Origin: Christensenellaceae bacterium Phil7
GTDB lineage: Bacteria; Bacillota; Clostridia; Christensenellales; CAG-138
Assembly: GCA_001940845.1 (NCBI GenBank)
Contig: MSGV01000031.1
Span: 7,926 to 71,925, forward strand
Direction of reading: 5' to 3'
Length of the DNA stretch: 64,000 bases
This document shows positions 49,619 to 58,563 of this stretch, piece by piece; position 1 is the stretch's first letter, and each line of letters opens with the position of its first letter. The notes below the pieces were generated by a model. The model was not told where the DNA came from. It saw only the letters and a program-made list of their open reading frames with translations, and made no database searches. The position numbers were made by a program, and so were the translations under genes.

Positions 49619-51022
49619 TCAGACCTTTTGCCAGGTTGTGCCTTCCTTTGTATCCTTAAGCACTATCCCCTGAGCCGCAAGCTCATTGCGAATTTCATCT
49701 GCGCGGGCATAGTCCTTATTTTTCTTTGCATCAATACGTTCAGCGATCAGCTTTTCAACATATTCACGCAGCTCATCGCTATGCTGAACTTCTTTTTGTT
49801 GAATCAAGCCCAAGCCCAGAACCTCATCGAAGCTTTGAATTATCGCCAGCTTTGTAGCTCCGTTTATATCATCCTTCAGCGCATCATAAAGCACTGTCAA
49901 TCCAAGAGAAGTATTCAGATCATTACCCATATTTTCAATAAAACGACTGCAATAATTGCTAAGGATAGACTCGTCAACTTCACCTTCATTCTGTATTGCG
50001 GAAACACGACCAATGAGCCTTTCATATGCAGCTTTTGCATTATTCAATGAATCAAAGCTGAATTCAAGCGGCTTTCTATAATGACTTTGCAAGCAGAACA
50101 TTCTATACACAAGCGGATTATAGCCCTTCTCCTCCAGCACCGAGACGGTCAGAATATTGCCCTTGGACTTGCTCATTTTACCCTCTCGATCATTTAGATG
50201 CTGTACATGAAACCAATGGGTGCACCATGGGTGACCAAGCGCAGCTTCGCTTTGCGCAATTTCGTTTGTATGATGCGGAAAAATATTATCCACGCCTCCG
50301 CAATGCAAATCACAATATTCACCAAGATGCTTTATGCTGATAGCAGAGCATTCGATATGCCAGCCCGGATAACCAATACCCCAAGGACTATCCCATTTTA
50401 ACTCCTGGGAATCAAATTTCGATTTGGTGAACCAGAGCACAAAATCAGATTTGTTGCGCTTATTACCATCCTCCTGAACATCCGAACGAACACCAACAAG
50501 CAAATCCTCCGATGAATGGCCCGTCAAAGCATAGTAATCATTAAGCTTAGATGTATCAAAATAAACATTGCCGCCAGCTTCATATGCATAACCATTTTCA
50601 AAAAGCTTTTCGATAAGTTTAACGTATTCAGCAATACAATTCGTTGCCGGCTCCACAACATCAGGCGCCTTAATATTTAGCTTTCTGCAATCATTGAAGA
50701 ACGCATCCTCATAAAATTTTGCTATCTCCATAACGCTCTTGCCTTCCCGCTTTGCTCCGGCTACCATCTTGTCCTCACCTGTGTCTCCATCACTTGCAAG
50801 ATGCCCGACATCGGTTATATTCATCACGCGCTTAACGTCATAGCCAATATAGCGCAGAAATTTTTCAAGCACATCCTCCATGATATACGAACGCAAATTT
50901 CCTATATGAGCAAAGTGATAAACCGTTGGGCCGCAAGTATACATGCTTACTTTACCTGGCTCATGCGTTTTAAATTCATCCACTGACTTAGTCAACGTAT
51001 TATAAAGATAGATCTTTTTCAT
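49619..51022 (-). CDS. cysS: Cysteine--tRNA ligase
   Basis: A 467-residue class I synthetase. The HIGH motif appears as HIGN in YHFAHIGNLRSY (~38), zinc ligands include Cys in YTCGPTVY and the later HCGG, and the KMSKS loop is KMSKSKGN (~265). A C-terminal DALR-like helical domain completes the usual length. ATG 51022 follows AAAGGCAATGTAAAA; the frame runs upstream to 51088 but over a terminator hairpin. Its leader is too short for a T-box. Confidence 0.96.
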   Translation of the reverse strand: MKKIYLYNTLTKSVDEFKTHEPGKVSMYTCGPTVYHFAHIGNLRSYIMEDVLEKFLRYIGYDVKRVMNITDVGHLASDGDTGEDKMVAGAKREGKSVMEIAKFYEDAFFNDCRKLNIKAPDVVEPATNCIAEYVKLIEKLFENGYAYEAGGNVYFDTSKLNDYYALTGHSSEDLLVGVRSDVQEDGNKRNKSDFVLWFTKSKFDSQELKWDSPWGIGYPGWHIECSAISIKHLGEYCDLHCGGVDNIFPHHTNEIAQSEAALGHPWCTHWFHVQHLNDREGKMSKSKGNILTVSVLEEKGYNPLVYRMFCLQSHYRKPLEFSFDSLNNAKAAYERLIGRVSAIQNEGEVDESILSNYCSRFIENMGNDLNTSLGLTVLYDALKDDINGATKLAIIQSFDEVLGLGLIQQKEVQHSDELREYVEKLIAERIDAKKNKDYARADEIRNELAAQGIVLKDTKEGTTWQKV

Positions 51023-51062
51023 TTTTACATTGCCTTTCAAAAATACTTTAAATCTCTCAAAA

Positions 51063-51089
51063 CGTGCCAGCAATTCTTTTACTGGCACG
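51063..51089 (-). terminator. Terminator between the PTS-IIC-like gene and cysS
   Basis: On the minus strand CGTGCCAG - loop - CTGGCACG followed by TTTTGAGAG, nine bp after the upstream gene's stop. Confidence 0.75.
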
Positions 51090-51097
51090 CCAAATAA

Positions 51098-52198
51098 TCA
51101 ATCCAGGAGCATATCCCCATCCTTGATCCAGCCGATTTTTCGCAATATCAAGGTTGTTATCCATGCAATAAGAGCAGGGGCTAAAATATGCAGGAGCAAT
51201 ACTCTAAGCAAAATACTCCACCAGCTTTCTCCAAGCTCCAGCATGGTCGTAAACGTTCCGATTTGTCCAACAAATCCGCAGGTACCCATACCTCCCGCGA
51301 CACCCATATTTTTCATTTGAAAAATAGTCGTTCCAAACGGGCCAAGGATTGCACTGGCAAGGGTTGGCGGTATCAATATCGCAGGATGCCTGAGAATATT
51401 GGGAACCTGAAGCATTGAGGTTCCAATGCCCTGTGATATTATGCCGCCCCAACGGTTTTCGCGGAAGCTTGATATCGCGAAGCCAACCATCTGACAGGAG
51501 CATCCTATGGTCGCAGCTCCAGCCGCAAGCTGCACTCCGGCAAGAACTTCCGGGGACAGTGCATTACCGGCAGCATCGACCGCAACAAAGATCATAGCAG
51601 CTATAGCCGCACTCGAAATTGGTGCGGTAAGAATTATACCCATTACAACAGATATTATTATTCCCATTGGAATGGGACTCATATATGTTGCTTTGCCTAT
51701 AGCTTCTCCAAGCCAGTGCATAAACTTGCCTAATGGCGCACCAAGAAGTATTCCCACAATACCTCCCGCGATGATTGCCGCTATAGGCACCGCAAGAATA
51801 TCAACCTTTGTCTTCCCCTCTATAAGTCTGCCAATTTCGATTCCGACTATTGAAGCGACATATGCTCCTACGGGACCAGCGCCACCAGCACCACTCGTAT
51901 ATCCTATTGCACCAACAACCGCTGCGGAGCATATGGTCAGGATATCGGCCTTGAATCCTATCGCTATGGCAACTCCTATTGCAGCACCAACAACCGCGCC
52001 GCTCTGCGCAGTTGAAACTATCGGAGTCAGTATATCGGTCAGGAACGGGATTCTGGCAAATTGTTGGATGATCGTTCCCACAAGCAATGATGCAAACAAT
52101 CCTTTCGCCATTGAGCCGAGTGCGATTATAAAATACCTGTTTGCAAAATATTTAATCGTTTTTCCAAATGTGCGTTCAGTACTTATATTTGCTTCCAT
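51098..52198 (-). CDS. PTS-IIC-like (PF13303 type) membrane protein
   Basis: A 366-residue integral membrane protein with 9-10 helices, rich in Gly/Ala/Ile. Segments LGSMAKGLFASLLVGTIIQQ (~31-50), SGAGGAGPVGAYVASIVGIE and GTCGFVGQIGTFT match the PTS_EIIC_2 / DUF family of predicted sugar-phosphotransferase IIC proteins. No EIIA or EIIB partner is encoded nearby, so coupling to the PTS is doubtful and it may be a stand-alone transporter. Upstream lies a strong hairpin (52269-52295). Confidence 0.8.
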   Translation of the reverse strand: MEANISTERTFGKTIKYFANRYFIIALGSMAKGLFASLLVGTIIQQFARIPFLTDILTPIVSTAQSGAVVGAAIGVAIAIGFKADILTICSAAVVGAIGYTSGAGGAGPVGAYVASIVGIEIGRLIEGKTKVDILAVPIAAIIAGGIVGILLGAPLGKFMHWLGEAIGKATYMSPIPMGIIISVVMGIILTAPISSAAIAAMIFVAVDAAGNALSPEVLAGVQLAAGAATIGCSCQMVGFAISSFRENRWGGIISQGIGTSMLQVPNILRHPAILIPPTLASAILGPFGTTIFQMKNMGVAGGMGTCGFVGQIGTFTTMLELGESWWSILLRVLLLHILAPALIAWITTLILRKIGWIKDGDMLLD

Positions 52199-52268
52199 CT
52201 TAGTTCTCTAACCTCTTTTGTTTCTTAATTATATAATTTCATTTCAATAATGATCGCTTAAACCCCTT

Positions 52269-52295
52269 ATTCGGGAGGAAAAGCTCCTCCCGAAT
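52269..52295. repeat. 10-bp hairpin in the gap upstream of the PTS-IIC-like gene
   Basis: ATTCGGGAGG / CCTCCCGAAT around a 7-bp loop. No U-tract on the minus side, so it is either a weak terminator for the upstream lipoprotein gene or a leader structure. Confidence 0.55.
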
Positions 52296-52303
52296 CCGCA
52301 GAT

Positions 52304-53176
52304 TTACTTTTTGATATCGTCCACAGTGGGCTCATCGTCATCAAACTCAAATGCTGCACTAGGCGCCTTGAGATCGCGTCCGTTTGCTCGTTTGACCTCT
52401 GCTTCCTTCTTTGCCTGTTTGTCGGTCATATTGCCTGTTGCAATAATTCCAGCAATGAATATCGCAATAGCTGCAATGAAAAGAATGGTCTTTACCATTT
52501 TATAGCTGCCGTAAGTATCTACCGCTGCAATGATTCCCGATGCGACCATGCAGATCGATACGATTATACAGCATACACGTATAATCATCTTGTAGTGGAG
52601 TTCCTTGCCCTCCTTTATGAACTCCGATTCGTAGATCTGGCCTCTACCAACTATGCCAAGGTAGAGCACATAAAGACCGATTCCAAGAATTATAATATCC
52701 CATACGTTAAGGGATTGCCTGACCACGTTTACTGAAGCATTTGCTTCATAATCTGTGATGGTACTCTCAACATGTACATCAATCCTTCCAAGCTCTTTAA
52801 CAGTTACATTAAGCACTCCGCTGTCGCCCATTTCATATTTGAGCATATCCTTGGCAAGCTCTTTACCATTTCCATCATAAGCAGTTACCGTATATACAAG
52901 AGTTTCATATGCCTCGTCTTCAGGTTTAACAAACTCTGTCTCGCCCGCAAAATAAAAGCCTACGGCAGCGGACTCGGTGTTTACAGGTATTGATACGATC
53001 GTCCGTATACCTATTCTCCTGAGCTCCGGAGCGGTATCCTTCTCTTCTTGAGTTGCTTCAAGCAGATCCTGGGTTCCACCATTGGCAACGCATCCGGTCA
53101 AGCTTACAGCCATCATAGCCACCATGAGCAGTACGATCAATGTTCCAAATTTTTTTCTGATAGAGTTTTTCTTCAT
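52304..53176 (-). CDS. Putative membrane-anchored lipoprotein
   Basis: A 290-residue protein. Lipoprotein signal (MKKNSIRKK, hydrophobic core, lipobox VSLTGC, Cys at ~29), an extracellular beta-rich domain (~45-155) and three membrane helices (~160-250), then an acidic cytoplasmic tail. The combination of a lipid anchor and membrane helices is uncommon. No family recognised. ATG 53176 follows TGGAGAATAAA. It sits between the KamC-like and PTS-IIC-like genes on the same strand. Confidence 0.7.
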   Translation of the reverse strand: MKKNSIRKKFGTLIVLLMVAMMAVSLTGCVANGGTQDLLEATQEEKDTAPELRRIGIRTIVSIPVNTESAAVGFYFAGETEFVKPEDEAYETLVYTVTAYDGNGKELAKDMLKYEMGDSGVLNVTVKELGRIDVHVESTITDYEANASVNVVRQSLNVWDIIILGIGLYVLYLGIVGRGQIYESEFIKEGKELHYKMIIRVCCIIVSICMVASGIIAAVDTYGSYKMVKTILFIAAIAIFIAGIIATGNMTDKQAKKEAEVKRANGRDLKAPSAAFEFDDDEPTVDDIKK

Positions 53177-53273
53177 TTTATTCTCCATTCTCTTAATTTG
53201 ATAAATTACAATGCTCATACAAACAGCTTGTTATTATCCAAGCAGCTTATGGCATGAACATGGTATTTCCTGA

Positions 53274-54725
53274 TTATATCTCAATAAGTTTCATAAACTC
53301 ATCATCAATGCCAAGCGCCATACAGATTGTTATAGCATCCCGAGGAGGATTTACGGCTTTAGGCACCTCAAAAATACCATAGTTCATGAAACTCTCTAAC
53401 ACTCCTGTACGCTCTGCTCCGTTTGCAGCAAGTGCATGCCGAAGCATTTCGGTATCAGCAGTCTTTAAGCCCATGACCTGATAATGTTTATTCGCATATT
53501 TTGCAACATCATCAAAATGCGTTGTTATCAATGCAAAATTATTATCATGATCATTAAAGTATTTAACCGCAGCACGTACAAGTGCTGCCCCCTCATGCGG
53601 ATTTGTTCCGCGTGCGAATTCATCCAGTAGTACCAGATAATTATAAGAACGAGACTTGGTAATCATCTCGTTAAAGCTTACCATCTCCCCTCCGAAGCTT
53701 GATAGTCCGGACATGGCATCCTCCCTATCCTCGCTAAGCAATTCTACATCGCCAAGACATACAAGGCTTGCATCACTTGCAAATACAGGAAAACCCGATA
53801 ATCCAAGCATCACATTAAGCGCAAGCGTTTTAGCCGTTACGGATTTGCCCCCCATATTTGCGCCGGTTATGACGGTCGAACCCGGGCGTAAATCTATAGT
53901 TATCGGAGTAAAGGCTTTCCCCTTCTCCCTCAGCGCAGCCTCAATGAACGGATTGCGCATTTCAGAGAAACCAATGGAATCGCCATATGGCAATACATTC
54001 GGAATTATACCATTTTGCCTGACACAGAGCCGAGACTTTGCCATTGCAAAATCCAGCTTTCCTATAATCGCGACCGACATGAGGATTTCATCGGCATATT
54101 TTGAAAGCCCCTTTGTCATTTGGGTTCGAACTATAGCTTCCTCGTTTTCTTCCCTTGCTGCTAAAGTGGTGATTTCAATGGATATACGCTCCTTATCCTC
54201 TGCGGAAGCCGTCCGCAATGCAATATCAAGCCTGCGATGCTCGCTTCGAATACTTGCGAGCTCATCCGAGAACCTATCACTCACTCTGAACGTCATGCTT
54301 CGCATTCCATCGGGATCGATAATGTCCAATGCTGCCGTAAAGCTTTTAATACTTATGCCTGCAAGCTTTTCTCCATTCATCAGATCGGCATATGCCGGAG
54401 CAAGTCTTTCCATCAGCAGCAAGAAACGCTTAAACTCAAAAAGCTCAACATCCGAAAGTGTAAAAAGCTTTGTTCTCTCTATGCTTCGACGCACATCCTT
54501 GAATTGCATCAAAATTCGTTCTACTCTTTCGAATTTATCGGTTCTTTCGCCGAGCATTCTGATCAACGCAGTTATTCTTGAAAACTCTGCCTGCAATTCA
54601 TCATAATCAGAAGGCAAATAAAACCTTGGTCGTCTTGCAAGCTCAGCACCATATGGAGAGCATGGCTCAGCCATGCCTATTATATATGTAAAGCCGATTG
54701 AATTCAATTGTTTTGTATTCAGCAT
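53274..54725 (-). CDS. kamC: KamC-like MutS-family ATPase (aminomutase reactivase)
   Basis: A 483-residue protein with MutS core and ATPase domains but no mismatch-recognition domain. Walker A TGANMGGKSVTAKT (~295), Walker B YLVLLDEFARGTNP (~366) and the switch TTHFDDVAKYA. This architecture beside a GTPase-like partner fits KamC, the ATPase of the lysine 5,6-aminomutase reactivase, which exchanges damaged adenosylcobalamin. MutS2 is excluded by the missing Smr domain and shorter length. ATG 54725 follows GGAGGATAGTGA and overlaps the kamB end by 7 bp. Confidence 0.75.
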   Translation of the reverse strand: MLNTKQLNSIGFTYIIGMAEPCSPYGAELARRPRFYLPSDYDELQAEFSRITALIRMLGERTDKFERVERILMQFKDVRRSIERTKLFTLSDVELFEFKRFLLLMERLAPAYADLMNGEKLAGISIKSFTAALDIIDPDGMRSMTFRVSDRFSDELASIRSEHRRLDIALRTASAEDKERISIEITTLAAREENEEAIVRTQMTKGLSKYADEILMSVAIIGKLDFAMAKSRLCVRQNGIIPNVLPYGDSIGFSEMRNPFIEAALREKGKAFTPITIDLRPGSTVITGANMGGKSVTAKTLALNVMLGLSGFPVFASDASLVCLGDVELLSEDREDAMSGLSSFGGEMVSFNEMITKSRSYNYLVLLDEFARGTNPHEGAALVRAAVKYFNDHDNNFALITTHFDDVAKYANKHYQVMGLKTADTEMLRHALAANGAERTGVLESFMNYGIFEVPKAVNPPRDAITICMALGIDDEFMKLIEI

Positions 54726-55714
54726 TCACTATCCTCCAGGATATCTATCACCTCTACAGCATCCGGAATTTGCCGTCTCACAGCATCATAAAAGCAGTTC
54801 TTATCATAATGTTTGCCATACGCAGAAAACGGATTGATCGTAACCGCAATCAACCTCGTTTGCGTTATGACGCTAAAGTGTGCTCCGGCAAGCATAAGCT
54901 TATCAAAATTCTGCTTTGAAATGAGAAGCCTGCTGCTATCCTCAACCACCAGCTCTACAGCTCCATGAAACTTGCCGGCTGATAGAAGCATTCTTACCAT
55001 TGCATCCGTAACGCCACCGCGCATGAACAGCGCATCCGCTTTTCTTCGCCTGAGCTCATCCACTGCATTGCAAAATTCCGCAGTCTCAACCGTTTGCCCA
55101 GCTTCCATAACAAGGAACTTTGACTCTGCATTAGTAAAATCCAGCTTTGTTTTTTCCAGACTCATCAATCTGGCACAGTAGGCGGTATCCGCTGCCGTCC
55201 GTTCAACGTCCGGCGAATAACTTGCACCGCTGCATAGTATTGCAGCAGAGCTTACAGATGGCATTGCCAACGACTTTCGACTCAAGGCGCCATCCAAGAA
55301 TACGCGCTCTGCCCCGAATTCCAAAAGCTCATTGCGTATTTCACGCAGCTGTACAGTCATCGATGGACCTGCAAGCTGAATAAAGCCATCACTCATAGCT
55401 CTAAGCAAAACTATATTGCCCATCGGCGTACTCATATCGGTTACATCAAGTATCTCCCTTGATACACTGCCAAGCGAAATCACCTGCTCTGCCGTAGCAA
55501 ACAGCGTACCCTCACGGACATGGATCTCAGGCTTTTTGGTATTGGTCACGAGATCGCTGCGCTCTCCATCCCGACCTATAGAGGTTAGTCCTATCAACTC
55601 ATTTCGACCATTTGATGCGCCTATCAATCCATTCAAAACCGTGGTCTTGCCAGCATTCTTGCACATGCCGATTATTGAAATCGAGTTATATGGTTCGATA
55701 AGGTCGTACAACAA
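54719..55714 (-). CDS. kamB: KamB-like reactivase subunit (P-loop protein)
   Basis: A 331-residue protein with an N-terminal P-loop, SIIGMCKNAGKTTVLNGLIG (~13-32), and LIGLTSIGRDGERSD, then VFLDGALSRKSLAMPS (~140). It is predicted to work with the overlapping KamC-like ATPase as a reactivating chaperone for a B12-dependent aminomutase. The start is TTG 55714 after AAAGGAGAAAGATAT. None of the aminomutase subunits or downstream lysine-fermentation genes (kamD/E, kdd, kce, kal) is in the window, so the client enzyme is unknown. Confidence 0.72.
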   Translation of the reverse strand: MLYDLIEPYNSISIIGMCKNAGKTTVLNGLIGASNGRNELIGLTSIGRDGERSDLVTNTKKPEIHVREGTLFATAEQVISLGSVSREILDVTDMSTPMGNIVLLRAMSDGFIQLAGPSMTVQLREIRNELLEFGAERVFLDGALSRKSLAMPSVSSAAILCSGASYSPDVERTAADTAYCARLMSLEKTKLDFTNAESKFLVMEAGQTVETAEFCNAVDELRRRKADALFMRGGVTDAMVRMLLSAGKFHGAVELVVEDSSRLLISKQNFDKLMLAGAHFSVITQTRLIAVTINPFSAYGKHYDKNCFYDAVRRQIPDAVEVIDILEDSEC

Positions 55715-55886
55715 ATATCTTTCTCCTTTTCAAGCCGAAAAAGCCAGTATCGACACGGATGTCCGGTATACCTTTAAACCGGATGAGAAAAGCTATTCAG
55801 CACTGATTTCAGCTCAATTTTGCATATCGCAGCGTCAATTCATGAATTTTCCAGCTGCCGCACCCGATTGATCCATCCGCATTTAA
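55715..55886 (-). other. Leader of the kamBC operon
   Basis: About 170 bp between promoter and TTG start. It contains an inverted repeat (CCGGT ... ACCGG, ~55770-55790). I looked for a cobalamin riboswitch and did not see its conserved B12 box. Confidence 0.4.
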
Positions 55887-55915
55887 ATTATAACATACAT
55901 AGAAAGATTTCACAA
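55887..55915 (-). promoter_or_regulatory. Sigma-A promoter of kamBC
   Basis: On the minus strand TTGTGA (55910-55915), 17-bp spacer, TATAAT (55887-55892). Confidence 0.65.
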
Positions 55916-56118
55916 TCATTTTTCCGAGCATAACAATTCCTCTTTTATTATAAAGACCAAAGCCTCCTTTCAGCGCTATTTCTACCAAAAGCGCTTTTTT
56001 TATCGTGCTGCATTTTCATTGGCCTGAACTTTTGCAAATTTACAACCTCATAGTTTTTATTCTATCAATATCGGATATAGCCTGATCGCGGCGGTCAATG
56101 CAAAATGTTTTTTAACAC

Positions 56119-56170
56119 AAACGGACGAGCATACGGGAGTTTTATTTCTCCCGAAGTTCGTCCGTTTTAT
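56119..56170. terminator. Strong hairpin terminator downstream of groEL
   Basis: About 20-bp interrupted stem (AACGGACGA...GGGAG pairing with CTCCC...TCGTCCGTT) around TTTTATTT. A U-rich tail follows on the plus strand (TTTTATTTTA); on the minus strand the tail is weaker (TTTGTGTT). It insulates groEL from the kamBC promoter region. Confidence 0.7.
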
Positions 56171-56214
56171 TTTACATCTTACTCTCTACTAGAAAGCAAT
56201 CCTTTTCCCTGCCA

Positions 56215-57852
<1,638 letters not shown>

Positions 57853-58137
57853 TTATTCAACCACAGCGAGAATATCGCTCTGGCGTACAATAATGTATTC
57901 TATGCCGTCAATTTTGACTTCGTTGCCTGCATATTTAGAATAGATGACCTTGTCGCCGACTGCAACGTTCATGATGATATCCTTGCCGTCTACAATGCCG
58001 CCGGGACCCACTGCAACGATTTCTGCCATCTGAGGCTTCTCTTTTGAACCGCCGGTCAGGATCAAACCGCTTTTCGTGGTTTCTTCAACCTCAATGCTCT
58101 TGATAACGACTCTATCTGCCAAGGGTCTGAGTTTCAT
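57853..58137 (-). CDS. groS: 10 kDa co-chaperonin GroES
   Basis: A 94-residue lid for GroEL. MKLRPLADRVVIKS at the N-terminus, mobile loop EETTKSGLILTGGSKEKPQ (~17-35), and YSKYAGNEVKIDGIEYIIVR at the C-terminus. ATG 58137 follows AGGAGGTTAATACT. First gene of the groES-groEL operon; its promoter region lacks CIRCE but has three inverted repeats. Confidence 0.97.
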   Translation of the reverse strand: MKLRPLADRVVIKSIEVEETTKSGLILTGGSKEKPQMAEIVAVGPGGIVDGKDIIMNVAVGDKVIYSKYAGNEVKIDGIEYIIVRQSDILAVVE

Positions 58138-58168
58138 AGTATTAACCTCCTATGTAAATCGAATCGAG

Positions 58169-58269
58169 ACGAAATTCCAATTTCATCCGGAATCTCGTTT
58201 GATAGTAATAATATTACTCACAATCAGTATTATATTCAACCATCGGTTCGTGTCAAGTGTGGTACGAAC
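58169..58269 (-). promoter_or_regulatory. groES-groEL promoter region with three inverted repeats
   Basis: On the minus strand TTGACA (58251-58256), 16-bp spacer, TATAAT (58229-58234). An inverted repeat GTTCGT-N12-ACGAAC (58246-58269) overlaps the -35 box. Another, AGTAATA-A-TATTACT (58204-58218), lies at or just after the start point. A third (58169-58178 / 58189-58198, 10-bp arms with one G-U) is in the leader. The HrcA operator CIRCE (TTAGCACTC-N9-GAGTGCTAA) is not present. Confidence 0.7.
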
Positions 58270-58298
58270 TGCCAATTTAATATATTTATTTTTTCCTA

Positions 58299-58327
58299 TT
58301 GCTTTATTTTTTTCCATAGGTTACAAT
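58299..58327 (+). promoter_or_regulatory. Sigma-A promoter of the leader-ABC exporter operon
   Basis: TTGCTT (58299-58304), 17-bp spacer, TACAAT (58322-58327), 34 bp before the leader peptide ATG. Divergent from the groES promoter. Confidence 0.65.
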
Positions 58328-58360
58328 AATATGGAAAAATAAAGAAAGGAGGCCGCAGCG

Positions 58361-58429
58361 ATGCGCAATATCATCAACCCTAAATTTAATATCCTTTATT
58401 GTGCAGCAGCGACCTTAACCTGTCTGTAA
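58361..58429 (+). CDS. Leader peptide ORF of the ABC exporter operon
   Basis: A 22-codon ORF with a strong ribosome binding site (AAAGGAGGCCGCAGCG then ATG), encoding MRNIINPKFNILYCAAATL followed by Thr-Cys-Leu and TAA. It is followed after 25 bp by an intrinsic terminator and lies wholly in the leader of the downstream ABC genes. Its Tyr-Cys-Ala-Ala codons overlap TTGTGCAGC (58399-58407), complementary to GCTGCACAA (58456-58464) in the left arm of the terminator. This is the arrangement of ribosome-controlled attenuators of antibiotic-resistance genes. It is probably a regulatory peptide rather than a functional protein. Confidence 0.65.
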   Translation: MRNIINPKFNILYCAAATLTCL

Positions 58430-58484
58430 ATTCTACTTTTGTATAAATTTATGGAGCTGCACAAGGAGGTGCGGCTCTTTTTTT
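58399..58484 (+). promoter_or_regulatory. Antiterminator/terminator switch (transcription attenuator)
   Basis: Terminator: GAGCTGCAC (58454-58462) pairs with GTGCGGCTC (58469-58477), followed by seven T (58478-58484). Alternative: TTGTGCAGC (58399-58407) pairs perfectly over 9 bp with 58456-58464, which removes most of the terminator's left arm. The two structures exclude each other. Further on, 58495-58502 (GAGCCGCA) can pair with the terminator's right arm. Confidence 0.7.
58454..58484 (+). terminator. Rho-independent terminator in the ABC operon leader
   Basis: 9-bp stem with one G-U, loop AAGGAG, T7 tail; 80 bp before the first ABC gene. Reading into the operon requires passing it. Confidence 0.85.
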
Positions 58485-58563
58485 ACAGTTTTCTGAGCCG
58501 CAGAATTTCCATTTGACTATGGCGAAGGATACGTCGCTTTCCCGCCGCTGAAAGGAGTATAAA

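Noticed and set aside
50958..51097. T-box leader for cysS
   Set aside because: Only ~40 bp of free leader after the upstream terminator; no specifier loop or T-box sequence.
53656..54606. 316-codon plus-strand ORF
   Set aside because: Antisense to the KamC-like ATPase; Ser-rich product typical of a shadow frame.
55715..55886. Cobalamin riboswitch before kamB
   Set aside because: Expected from function, but the conserved B12 box and long paired core are not visible.
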